Below the pieces are notes generated by a model. It was not told the origin of the DNA, made no database searches, and saw only the letters and a program-made list of their open reading frames with translations. A program made the translations under genes and the position numbers. Shown piece after piece: positions 53,780-63,059 of a stretch of 64,000 nt of DNA. Every line of letters starts with the position of its first letter. Positions within the stretch are counted from its first letter, which is position 1. Source of the stretch: Trichobilharzia szidati (Eukaryota; Platyhelminthes; Trematoda; Strigeidida; Schistosomatidae); NCBI GenBank assembly GCA_944472155.2, contig OX235275.1, positions 53,337,228 through 53,401,227 of the forward strand. The letters run 5' to 3'.

Positions 53780-54260
53780 TTTGGTTCATTTTTGATCAGG
53801 ATTGATGCCAGTTGGAGAACCATTGAAAACTAACCAGGGAGTACTAGACAGATAGCTGTTTCATCCCATTTTGGGACTCTTCATGAGTTCTCACCGGGGG
53901 TCGAACTTAGGACCTCCAGTTACAGGACAAGCTTGTTGACCATTCAGTTACTTGGACCGGAGTTGGATGGCTGACTGAGGAATTCTAACCTCTGTCAGTT
54001 CCTGGTTTTAGTGCGACCGCCAACACCCTACCCGATGTTCTTCATGGGTCACGACTTTTCACTAGAATTGCAGGCAACTTCATCCTATAAGCAGTCACTA
54101 GCCAGCATCAGGCTGATTTTCAAGGGTTATTTTATAACCTGAAGGTTTTGGGTTCGATTCCGTAGGAAGGGGTTGTGGTTGCGTACTCCTGAAGAGTTCT
54201 GGACTGAGAATAAACAACTGTCTAGTAATCCCTCGAGGTTTTCAATGGTTCTCACGCATC
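53780..54260. mobile_element. Head-to-head pair of hammerhead SINEs
   Basis: Left unit (minus, 53790-54110): GTTTCATCCCATTTTGGGAC is the complement of the hammerhead stem II and GAAAC. It is extended through GGGTCACGACTTTTCACTAG like 21365-21665. Right unit (plus, 54140-54255): GGGTTCGATTCCGTAGGAAG (B box), GTACTCCTGAAGAGTTCTGG, then CTGTCTAGTAATCCCTCGAG and TTTTCAATGGTTCTCACGC. The right hammerhead is eroded beyond stem II. Confidence 0.68.
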
Positions 54261-54289
54261 AATCACTGAGCGCATACACGCGTCAATTC

Positions 54290-55560
54290 CATTCAAGTAT
54301 GATGTCAGTGTTCACTTGAAGTTCTGTCTTCGCCGCCTGCCTTTTCCGCTAACTTGTTGGTTTTCGTCTACGGATCTCCGAGTTTATATAACACGAGACA
54401 AATCTTCCGCGAATCCCAGCTCTTCTTGAGTCTTCTTGCCAGTCCCATGTGTTCCTGACTCCTCGCTCCCCACAGTTTGAAGCACGATGCAGTTCACCAC
54501 AATTAGGAATATCATCTGCAATAATAGGGTAGCTTTGCCTTACTCTTGTATTCACTTCAGAGGCTTCGCCGAGTTTTCATTTCTAAATCATTTGGCCTAT
54601 GTGTTAACTAATGATCATCATACAGCTGTTGAATGTGTTTGGTAAGCGTGGTGGAGTCATTTCCAAATTACTTCGAGGTCAATGCAGTTGGAGGCCTTCT
54701 CAGAGTCCATGAAGGTGAAGTAGAGATTTAACTGCCACTATATGCTTTGTTCTATGATAGTGCATAGAGTTTCAACTTGATCAGCATATGATTTGCCTTT
54801 CCTTGGCGGGAGTTCTGCATCCAATACATGTTTCATTCTCTCCAGGATGACGCGAATTAATATTTTGATTGAAGTGAACAAGAGCATGTTTCCGCATCAA
54901 TTCTTGCAGAGGCTTTCTTCACCCTTATTTGGTAGTTTGACAAGGTAGCCTTTCTCCCAATCAGTAGGTACCTTTTCTTCCTTTCAAACTTTTTGCAATA
55001 GTAGCGTAAGAATATCCGCTGCAATCTCTGGATTTGTTCTGAGTGCTTCGAGGGGAATTCCGTCTTTTCCTGATGCCTTCCTGATTTTAAGTAACTTGAC
55101 TGCATTCACGATTACTGCTTTTGCTGGAGGACTGGTATCCACTGGCAGTTCTATGCCTGCTGTCGGTGGTATTTCTGGACGATTTGCAAGGGTTGGTCGG
55201 TTCAGGAGTCCTTTGAAGTAATCAGCCTACTGTTTACTCTGTTTCTTGTTTTTGGTAATTAGGTTCCCTTGACCATCTTTTATAGGTTTCATCTGTGTTG
55301 ATCTCTTCCCGGATAGAGACCTGGTTATCTGACATAATGTTCTGAGTTCGCTTTTACCTGCTGTCTGTTCTGCTTCAGTTGCTTCTGGTGTTGTGCAATT
55401 GCCTTTTGTCTTTCTTCGCACTATTCTTCACTCCTTTATTCACTACGTTGTACATTGGACTCAGTTTCTCCTCTTGTTGTTGTTCATCTTTGCGTACTTT
55501 CTTCTGGCTCATCCTCCTCCTCTCCTTTATTAGCTTCTACGTATCCGTAGAGAGCCATTT
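54290..55560 (-). pseudogene. LINE family 2, reverse transcriptase N-terminal half
   Basis: Minus strand, from the 5' side: a charged linker (KERRRMSQKKVRKDEQQQEE), TLCQITRSLSGKRSTQMKPI and KDGQGNLITKNK at about 55330-55230, then FKGLLNRPTLANRPEIPP, IRKASGKDGIPLEALRTNPE, DWEKGYLVKLPNKGE, LIRVILERMKHVLDAELPP and LYFTFMDSEKASNCIDLEVI (motif A region) at about 54700. The thumb piece near 54340-54420 overlaps in family coordinates with 53400-53480, so this and 52620-53500 are separate copies. Frames are interrupted. Confidence 0.72.
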
Positions 55561-55729
55561 CTTTAGGAGATTACATAGAGTGAATTCGTCTGCGCCGTTG
55601 AGAATAGTTTTGAGCCAATATCACTAATAGTCTCCAGCTATTGACTCTTTGTATCTTGAAGTCTTTAACCAGACACCTTCCTACATGGCTAGCTTAAACC
55701 AGCTGTTAAAGACATCATGGACTAATGCA

Positions 55730-56705
55730 ATCTACGAATGTTTGGCATGCGATTCGCCCCCGCCAAATGTAAGATGATGTTACAGGACTGGACTACACTG
55801 ACTCCTAGTTTAGAAATAGGGAGTGAAGTGGTAGAGCACGTTGACCGCTTCACTTATTTGGGAAGTACCATCAGCCAACGCCAATGGGTTGATCTCTGAC
55901 GAAATTTCAGTACGGATACAGAGGGCTAATTTTGCATATGCCAGTTTACACCGTCTCTGGCGTAGACGTGACATCCAGCGGCTGGCTATCGACCAAAGGG
56001 CGAGTGTACTGCTCAGGAGTCCGCTCCGTCCTCCTTTATGACTAGCTGTGAGACATGGCCATTGAGAATGGAAGACATGAAAAGATTAGCTGTCTTTGAT
56101 CATAGGTGTCTGCGTTCTATCTCCCGTGTGAAGTGGTATAATAAGGTGAGCAATATTGAGGTTAGGCATCGGTTGAGTTCTAGGTAAGGAGGGGAAATCA
56201 ATCGACGAGGCTGTGAAAATACATCGACTGAGATGGTTAGGACATGTGTTACGTATGCCTAGTCATCGCCTTCCTCGACTGACGGGCAATGTTAGCTGAC
56301 ATAGGGTCAGGTTGGAAAAGATAACCAGTGGTGGTCAAACGAAAACATGGCACCAGTCGATGAAATTCACAAGAGTTAGTTTAAGCCAGCCAGTCACGTA
56401 GGAAGATGTAGACCTCCTGACTGGTTGGGGTCCTCGGGACGGTAAAAACCATTGATGACTGGAAACAATTGGTGATATGGCTCAAACTCATAGTTCTCAA
56501 TGGCTCAGATGCATCCACTCCTTGTGACTTATGATTTCCAATGAAACTATTTTGTTCTTTGTTGTTACTATTCCTTCCTCAACTTACTGTCTCTATTATG
56601 CATTTCTTCTACTTTCTTCTCTTGCTTTGTGTGCTACGTGAAGGGAGTGTGGCGACTTGAACTGCCGCACATATGTGCAAAGTTCTATGTCGAAAACAGA
56701 TAGAC
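55730..56705 (+). pseudogene. RTE-like LINE, thumb region to 3' end
   Basis: Starts CTACGAATGTTTGGCATGCG (MFGMRF), continues LQDWTTLTPSLEIGSEVVE-like coding, then FTYLGST with the same frame-breaking change as the 27.5-kb copy. It then runs LISDEISVRIQRANFAYASL, the RWLGHVLRMPSHRLPR region near 56230-56280, and the 3' region to GAAAACAGATAGACAGACA. Confidence 0.82.
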
Positions 56706-56709
56706 AGAC

Positions 56710-56890
56710 ATGGACTGATGGCTAGTTTTGATTTGACCCCACTCCTTAATCTTCTCTTTTATCCTAATTCCAAGTCCAGCTATCATTGGTCGACGAGGCA
56801 GTTGATTGGCTAGGCACGCACAACACGTGTGTTCTAGCCATCCCCAGCCAGTATAGCGTGCGTGTATCGTGTAATGTCTGTTGTCATTCA
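56710..56890 (-). mobile_element. RTE-like LINE, inverted internal fragment
   Basis: The minus strand contains a diverged RWLGHVLR to 3'-coding piece (complement of TAGCCATCCCCAGCCAGTAT and of GGTCGACGAGGCAGTTGATT). Like 29089-29147 it includes the complement of TTGATTTGACCCCACT next to the plus-copy tail. Confidence 0.55.
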
Positions 56891-57494
56891 TCATCACAGC
56901 CTTATGCGCTCATTCATTGTATTATCAAATCAGGTGATTTTTTTTTTGCTTAACTATCTGTCGGTCATCAGACGATGATAAAGAATATAACTGTTGTAGT
57001 ATTTTGAATTATTCAATTCAACAATAACACTGAAATTAGACTGTGTTTTTGATAAAAATTATTAATTGAGGCCTTAAATAAATTTCAACAATACCTTCAT
57101 TTCAATAGAAGTCTCATATATAACCCCAACTTTTGGGTGGTTTCATCACCTGATCACCTCTCTCTATATATAGACATATAATCATGCATATTTTCAAATA
57201 TATTTGCATATAATTGTACATACACCAGACTACTGTGGTTGTTCTCAGTGATTGTAATTGTGATTGTATTTAGAATTTAATTATATATGTACATATTAAT
57301 ATTTTGATTTAGATACTAGGTAGTAAGTTAGTAAGTAAGTGGCGTCATGTGTTGTGTCTAGTTTGTCCTTTGTTCGACGCAGACTGACTGAATTCTATCA
57401 GTCAGTCAGTCAGTCAAGTATTGTAATGTAGCCACCTCTGTCCTATATGGCTCGCTATCCATCCCCGTTACACTTTGAATTGTTTGTTATTCGA
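56891..57494. other. AT-rich, nothing recognised
   Basis: No motif; a (CAGT)n run at about 57399-57416 resembles the RTE tail but lacks the rest of the element. Confidence 0.4.
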
Positions 57495-57705
57495 TGATTG
57501 GTGGTGGTAATTCAGTAGAGGCAGGAAGCCTCGCCTGACCAAGGTTTCATGCTTTTTGGCTCTTTCACCAGACAGCAGGGGGTGCACATCTGCGATCTTC
57601 CAGGAACTCATGTCCCTTTTGGTCAGAGATGTTACCACTAGACACATGACACTTGTTAGTGCCCATTTAAAGCATCTAATTGAGTCCTGCAGGAGGTCAA
57701 TCGCG
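57495..57705 (-). mobile_element. tRNA-derived SINE, family II (left unit of a second head-to-head pair)
   Basis: Plus-strand text GGCAGGAAGCCTCGCCTGAC, AGGAACTCATGTCCCTTTTG and GGTCAGAGATGTTACCACTA mirrors the unit at 57712. The B-box segment is deleted. Confidence 0.65.
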
Positions 57706-57711
57706 AGCTGG

Positions 57712-58055
57712 AATAATAATAGCTCAGTGGAAACGTCTCTAAATGCAGCGCTCACTGAATGAGTGACACGAGTTTGAATCTAAAAAGCTACCTAGGTTCA
57801 TTTAAGCTTGTGGATGCACGCCTTTCTGACTGGTGGGTGCCAACTAGCACGTAACCTATGTATGTCCAAGGCTTCCTGCCTATTGATTGCCTCTAACCAT
57901 CTGAAATCGACAATTCACAGTTCATCGTGATGGCAAGCCACCTACTGGCATGCTGGCCACATTGCGAACTTGACTAACAGAATTCAGTCTGCACCAAAGA
58001 TCAGAACTAGACACACATACACACATTACACTAGTTACTGACTAGTGTGTTGTTC
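57712..58055 (+). mobile_element. tRNA-derived SINE, family II (right unit)
   Basis: ATAGCTCAGTGGAAACGTCT (A box), ACGAGTTTGAATCTAAAAAG (B box, decayed), TGCCAACTAGCACGTAACCT, GATGGCAAGCCACCTACTGG and ACTAGTTACTGACTAGTGTG at the end. Confidence 0.75.
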
Positions 58056-58079
58056 GTATCACAGCCCCTGGTAGCCACA

Positions 58080-58480
58080 CGCGTTCATAACCTCTGCTAG
58101 CTAAACGTCCTATTCATCACTGCCTTGGCACACTTGCGGGGGGGGGAGAGTTCCTCATATAAAAGTGAAGGGGCGAATGTGAACGAATGTCTAGCGCTTA
58201 CAACTGGACTGGTGAACATGCAAATAGGTCTCCCCTAGGAGAACTGATTATACCCTGACTCCAAACCTATGGTGTGTACATGGGCTCTGGAATCCGAAAA
58301 GATCGAATGGCGTGTATTTAGGGTTACCGATACTGTTTCACTGCAATGTGTCATGATCTAACTGCAAGTCGAAGGGTCGAGGACGATGGGATGTTTTCCC
58401 TTAAGAGAATCACCTGCTTCTGAATGGTAAGCAGTCATGAGGCTATCGAGTATCCCAGCCTACAAACAACCTATGCCCCA
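58080..58480 (+). repeat. Unclassified dispersed repeat
   Basis: TTCCTCATATAAAAGTGAAG, GCGCTTACAACTGGACTGG and CCCTGACTCCAAACCTATGG have looser partners at 20480-20550, 19548 and 31075. A run of G lies at 58138-58147. No ORF. Confidence 0.4.
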
Positions 58481-58568
58481 AGTTTGTCTTTTAGTAAATA
58501 ATGTCACAATGAGAATTATTGAATTATTTATATAAATGTATTTTTTCGCTTCTTTAAATTTATTTTAG

Positions 58569-58984
58569 TCTTTCCTCTACCCTTTGTCACTGGTTCTCCG
58601 TCGTCGTTCCCTGTTGCCGCTTCTCCATATGCTGCAGCGGCAGCAGCTATGGCTGCAGCTGCCGCAGCCGCGGCTGCTGTTCATCACCAACAAGGTCAAG
58701 AAACTCCACATTCATCGTCTTGCTGTCTACCATTACCGCCAACATCATCATCATCTTCAGTGACGGCAGCTAGTCGACTAGATAACAACTTTGCCTTCCA
58801 ACTATCTACGACCACGACCACCAACACTTCAACAGGAGCAAAGAACACATGTTCATTACAACAACAGTCAACTGGTGGCGGTGGTGGGGGTAATCATCAT
58901 GAAGCCGTTGTAGTACCACCACCGTTAGGTTTAAGCACAGATACTGGTGGTGTCCTACGATGTCCTGAACTGTCTACAAATCGG
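58569..58984 (+). CDS. Poly-alanine/low-complexity internal exon, possibly of the TCF/LEF gene
   Basis: A plus-strand open segment with exon-like borders: a T-rich tract ending TTTTAG before 58569 and GTAAGA after 58984 (phase 1 in, phase 0 out). The product reads FPLPFVTGSPSSFPVAASPY, two alanine runs around a Met, HHQQ, serine- and threonine-rich stretches, a glycine run, then VVVPPPLGLS and RCPELSTNR. Such composition is common in transcription-factor linkers. It is on the same strand as the TCF/LEF first exon 34 kb upstream, and Pro/His/Gly-rich linkers occur in that family, so it may be a later exon. Phases do not join directly (0 against 1), so at least one exon would lie between. It could also belong to another gene. 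No DNA-binding domain is visible. Confidence 0.5.
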
Positions 58985-59214
58985 GTAAGAATACACTAGA
59001 CATTTACCGATTTTTAATAATTATTCTTCATATGTCTATTTTATGTGAATGGTATTCATTTTCTGCTTAATGTTCATTTTATTCTGAGTAGTATTAGTAG
59101 TAGTAGATGGGAAATAGGTGGTGCGAAAAGTTACTCAACAACACTTGACACTCATTCAATAACAACAAGAGTCCTAAAGTCTCCCTACTCCCTACTCCAG
59201 CAATGGACAAGGAG

Positions 59215-59487
59215 TATTCGAGTATTGGTTTGTAGGGATTTGTTAATTGGTTACAGGGTTTCATCATGAGCTGACATTGGTTAGAGAACCATTGGAAAAC
59301 CTGGGGTTCGAACCCAGGACCTTCTGGTTACAAGGCGAGCTCGTAGACCAGAAGGTCCTGGGTTCGAACCCCGTTGGGTGCGTACTGATGAAGAGTCCCA
59401 AACTAGGACGAAACAGCTGTCCAGTACTCCCACCTGGTTTTCCAATGGTTCTCTAACCAATGTCAGCTCATGATGAAACCCTGTAAC
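59215..59487. mobile_element. Head-to-head dimer of hammerhead SINEs with flanking direct repeats
   Basis: Outer arms 59250-59301 and 59436-59487 are a perfect 52-bp inverted repeat; inner arms 59303-59327 and 59348-59372 a perfect 25-bp one containing the B box GGTTCGAACCC. The right unit alone has the hammerhead segment: stem I GTACTG (59382-59387) pairs with CAGTAC (59422-59427), stem II GTCC/GGAC, then GAAA, a self-complementary ACAGCTGT and the cleavage triplet GUC. The first core base is A instead of C. Direct repeats GGACAAGGAG at 59205-59214 and 59488-59497 flank the dimer. ORFs on both strands here are products of the palindrome. Confidence 0.8.
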
Positions 59488-59764
59488 GGACAAGGAGAGT
59501 ATATTGTGTGTGTGTGTTTGTGCACCTCTATTTATCAACGAATTGTCTTTCACACAATGGAAATTCTCTTAGCGAAGCCCTTTGAATTGAAGTGAAGTCA
59601 AGAAGGGAGAGAACTAAGAAAATTCCATCTACTAGCATCGATGAATTTCTTGATTTTGGCAGACTCTGCATTGGGACCGAGAAGACGATGGGTATACGCT
59701 AGACTGATGGGCAGGCATAAGTATAAAACTTGGGCACTGTGGTGGTAGAGTATAATTCCATTAT

Positions 59765-60537
59765 GGGTATTTATTTTATTTTGATAAATCACACAGTGTT
59801 GTTATGCAGTAATATTTACTGATGCGACCACGTTTCGAGCACAATTTATTACTGCTCATAATCATATCAAGGCATTACTCACACAACTTTCTTGCTTCGT
59901 TTATATACATGAGTAAAAACTGATGATTAGACATTTGAATAAAATCAATAAGATAAGACAAAGTACATTCAGAAATAATAATATTAGTGTTATCAATAAA
60001 ATATAATCAGATGGGAAATAAAATGTTTTTATACTGAGATAAATAAATAACTTGTTAGAATGTTATGCTGTGAATTGAAATACATTTTCACATTAATTAT
60101 CCTCTGATTTGACTGGTGGTAATAATATCTTCCACATATCTGGTATTTGCGCTCAGTAATTTCTGTTGCATGTGTTGGGTGTAGATTCGATGAACCAGGA
60201 TTCAGTAGTCAATCTCTCTCTCCACCCACCTCCCTATATTACTTTTTGGAATTTTGAATCTGTCCCACCCATCCCATTTGGGTGGTTGTGTGTTCGTGCA
60301 TGCAGTGCTTATCTTCATGGGATCAATCATTCTAATTTCCGAATGTACTTTTTCTTATATTAATTTTATTCAAATTTCTAATCATCAATTTTTACTCATG
60401 TATATAAATAGAACAAAAAAGTTGTGTGAGTCGTGCCTTGATATGATTGAGCGCAGTAATAAATTGTGCTCAGAAAGTGGTCATCAGTAAGTATTACTGT
60501 ACAACAACACACTGTGTGATATATCAAAATAAAATCT
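59765..60537. mobile_element. Penelope-type inverted terminal arms (ORF lost)
   Basis: Arms 59765-59945 and 60375-60537 are imperfect inverted copies (CACACAGTGTTGTTATGCAG against TGTACAACAACACACTGTGT; GAGCACAATTTATTACTGC against GCAGTAATAAATTGTGCTC). The centre at 60175-60330 resembles the left arm of 36406-37649 (CAATCTCTCTCTCCACCCAC, GGTGGTTGTGTGT-like text). No GIY-YIG or reverse transcriptase remains. Confidence 0.55.
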
Positions 60538-60599
60538 TATCTCTAATGATGAGAAGACAGTTGCATCTCTGAACCCTGTGTGTGTATGTGTGTGTGTAC

Positions 60600-60898
60600 G
60601 ATATGTGTCTAGTATCAGCCGAAAATCAACAAGTTGTCGGAATAGGCGGTGAAGACAGGAATTCAAGAGAACATAGAGAAAACAGAGGTGATGAAGATTT
60701 ACCGAACTATAACAACAAGAACAAGCATCACCAGTCACCTCTTTAACTCATCTAGGCATCCTGGATATAAGGATGGTAATGCTAGTCAGGATCGAAAATG
60801 CGAGACATGAGTTCATTACGCTGTGTTGTAGTACATCTTCTACACTTAACATAAAGAACAAGATTCACCCTTCCAACACTAATGTTCAAGTTTATCAG
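60600..60898 (+). pseudogene. LINE family 2, short reverse-transcriptase C-terminal fragment
   Basis: NKTEVMKI, HLFNSSRHPGYKD, IENARHEFITL, and IKNKIHPSNTNVQVYQFL in shifting frames correspond to blocks at 21895-22150. It stops exactly where the Penelope arm at 60899 starts. Confidence 0.55.
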
Positions 60899-62016
60899 TT
60901 TTTGATGTGGTTGTATTCTCTGAGCTGGATAGTTAATTTGCGAAGCTTTCATCGCCCTACTAGGCGACATCTTCAGCGCATACTTCAATTTAATGAAGTG
61001 ACCTTTTACATTTCTCCACGAGTTTATTGATCATCTCTCCTGGTGACCTTGGACGTGATTGGTTGTTTTTGTGTGTTTTCACACCCTGTAGGTTACTTGT
61101 ATTGAAAATGATTGTTTCTTTGACTTGAACTTTGACCCTAAAGGTGATCCTTTCCTTGAGGTGGGAGTGTTGCGACACTCCCACCTCAAGGAAAATTGAA
61201 GAAAAATATCTCATGGACGTCTTCCAAAAGAATGGATATCCATGGAATTTCATCAAAAGACATATACCCCCAAGCCAACCTATCAAACCAAAAGCCCCCA
61301 AGGAAAGCACACAGAAAATCGCCTCACCATATATAAAGGATATCTCAGAATTCTCTGTAAGACCCTTCAAACCTTTAGGAATTGACGTCGCACACACACT
61401 CAATTCTATGTCAACCAAAAGACTCAACAACGAAAGAAGATAAAACCAACATCATCTACAAAATAAATTGTAACCACTGTGAAATACACTACATTGGACA
61501 AAGTGGACAATGTCCTCTTCGTGTTCGTATCCACGAACATAAGCTAGCGGTCAAAAGACATGATATCCACTCCCCTCACTCATATCACTACATACAGACA
61601 ACCACGGACATCAATTCGATTTGGACAACGTTCAAATGTTAGACAGAGGAAACAACAAGAGAGAATTTTTAGAAGCCTGCCTGGTATTCCAGTGAATCAT
61701 CAATCAATAGACACATCGAGATAGACAAAATATATCAACCGATAAGAAAGAAACCTCACACACAAAGGGTCAAAGTTCAAGTCAAAGAAACAATCAGTTC
61801 CAATACAAGTAACCTAGAAGGTGTGAAAACACACAAAAACAACCAACCACGTCCAAGGTCACCCACCGGAAGAGATGACTAATAGTGAACTCGTGGAGAA
61901 ATCTAAAAGCTCACTTCATTAAATTGAAGTATGCGCTGAAGATGTTGCCTAGTGGTGGGGCAATGAAAGCTTCGCAAATTAACTATCCAGCTCAGAGAAC
62001 ACAACCACATCAAAAT
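60899..62016 (+). mobile_element. Penelope-like element with ~245-bp inverted terminal arms
   Basis: Arms 60899-61139 and 61767-62016 are inverted copies with about 85-90 percent agreement by eye. Between them the plus strand encodes a 5'-truncated Penelope ORF. First comes the linker (KYLMDVFQKNGYPWNFIKRH, about 61205). After a frameshift near 61440 there is a GIY-YIG domain (NIIYKINCNHCEIHYIGQSG, then CPLRVRIHEHKLAVKRHDIH) to about 61642. The arms carry a hammerhead-like fold. It interrupts a LINE family 2 fragment. Confidence 0.75.
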
Positions 62017-62870
62017 CATCCACCTGAGCTACAAATCTTCTCTATCATATCTAAGTTAATCAGTGCTTTTATATGCCTTAGAGATTTGGCCCACGCGTCA
62101 CTGAAGTTATTTCCGGCAACATGTGACTTATGATAATTTCCATCAACACCTGCCACCCCCCCGCCCCGCACCCTTTCAGACAACGAACCAACGAAGAACC
62201 TTTCGCCCAACAAATATGCAGAGGAAATTGGAAATTGATTTCAATACACGTTGAAGAGACCTCTAGGTGTTGTCAAACCCTCACAAGTGGTGGAACCCGA
62301 TTGTGAAAAATGCCAAGTTGGGTATCTCACTTCGAAGGTAGCATCTAGGAGATGAGAGCTTATAGGCTATCGTAGAGTCAGCTGGATAGTAGTGATGTGT
62401 TGTTGAAACTCTTAATGTTTCACTTGGAAAAACCCTTGGAAATAATACTACTACTAATAATAATGATAATATAATCAGAAGTCATCTCTGTATATAATAT
62501 CTACACATGACATCATCCGACTAGGGTTGTTGTATGCATAAATCACTTGATAATTCGGATTTTTGTCACTTTTGTGTGTATGTGTGTGTAGATTTTGAGA
62601 AATTACTGTATACAGATAATTTTTCTGTTTGAAATCAATTTTGTTTAAAAAATAATAATAATGATAATTTTCAAGTTTCCACTGTGTATTATGTGTCAAT
62701 CAATCAATCAGCGGATCGATGAATTTCACCAGATACCGCGATCTGTTTTTTCTTAAAATATTGAGATTAGAATTGAACAAAGAATATTGATTCACATTTT
62801 CAAAAGCCTCCTCCTCCTACTCTTCAATCAGGTTCTACAGTTATGCATCTATAATCAAATCATTGTCGAC
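62017..62870. other. Nothing recognised
   Basis: AT-rich sequence with a C-run near 62156 and short (TAA)n-like tracts near 62450 and 62650. Confidence 0.4.
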
Positions 62871-62912
62871 TGATGATTGTTATTGTTGACAACATTAATG
62901 TTGTTATTTTTA

Positions 62913-63057
62913 AAAAAAGAGAAAGAAATTGAATCAATCAGATCAGTAGATCACAGTACAAAAGTATCTTCTGTAAGTGATCATATGCATCAACATAATG
63001 ACAGAAGACAAGCACCAGGCAACATATCTTCTATTGAGGAAATCAAGAGATATTTAT
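62913..63057 (+). CDS. Possible terminal exon, very uncertain
   Basis: An open segment after an AAAAAAAG that could act as acceptor gives EKEIESIRSVDHSTKVSSVS, then DHMHQHNDRRQAPGN and SSIEEIKRYL before TAA. It is charged, lacks repeats and differs from the transposon remnants, but the acceptor has no pyrimidine tract and no family is recognised. Confidence 0.15.
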
Positions 63058-63059
63058 AA

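Noticed and set aside
55379..55627. 82-codon hydrophobic plus-strand ORF, membrane-protein-like
   Set aside because: It is antisense to the charged Lys/Glu-rich linker of LINE family 2, which automatically yields a hydrophobic complement.
18815..56705. Regularly recurring similar segments as a tandem or CRISPR-like array
   Set aside because: Copies lie in both orientations with different truncation points and spacing; they are retrotransposon 3' ends.
58649..58999. ORF beginning at the internal ATG of the alanine run as a separate small gene
   Set aside because: The reading frame is open well upstream of that ATG to a T-rich AG acceptor, and a donor lies just before the ORF end, so an internal exon explains it better.
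59247..59553. Overlapping ORFs on both strands with nearly identical peptides
   Set aside because: The repeated peptides result from the perfect inverted repeat of the SINE dimer, not from coding selection.
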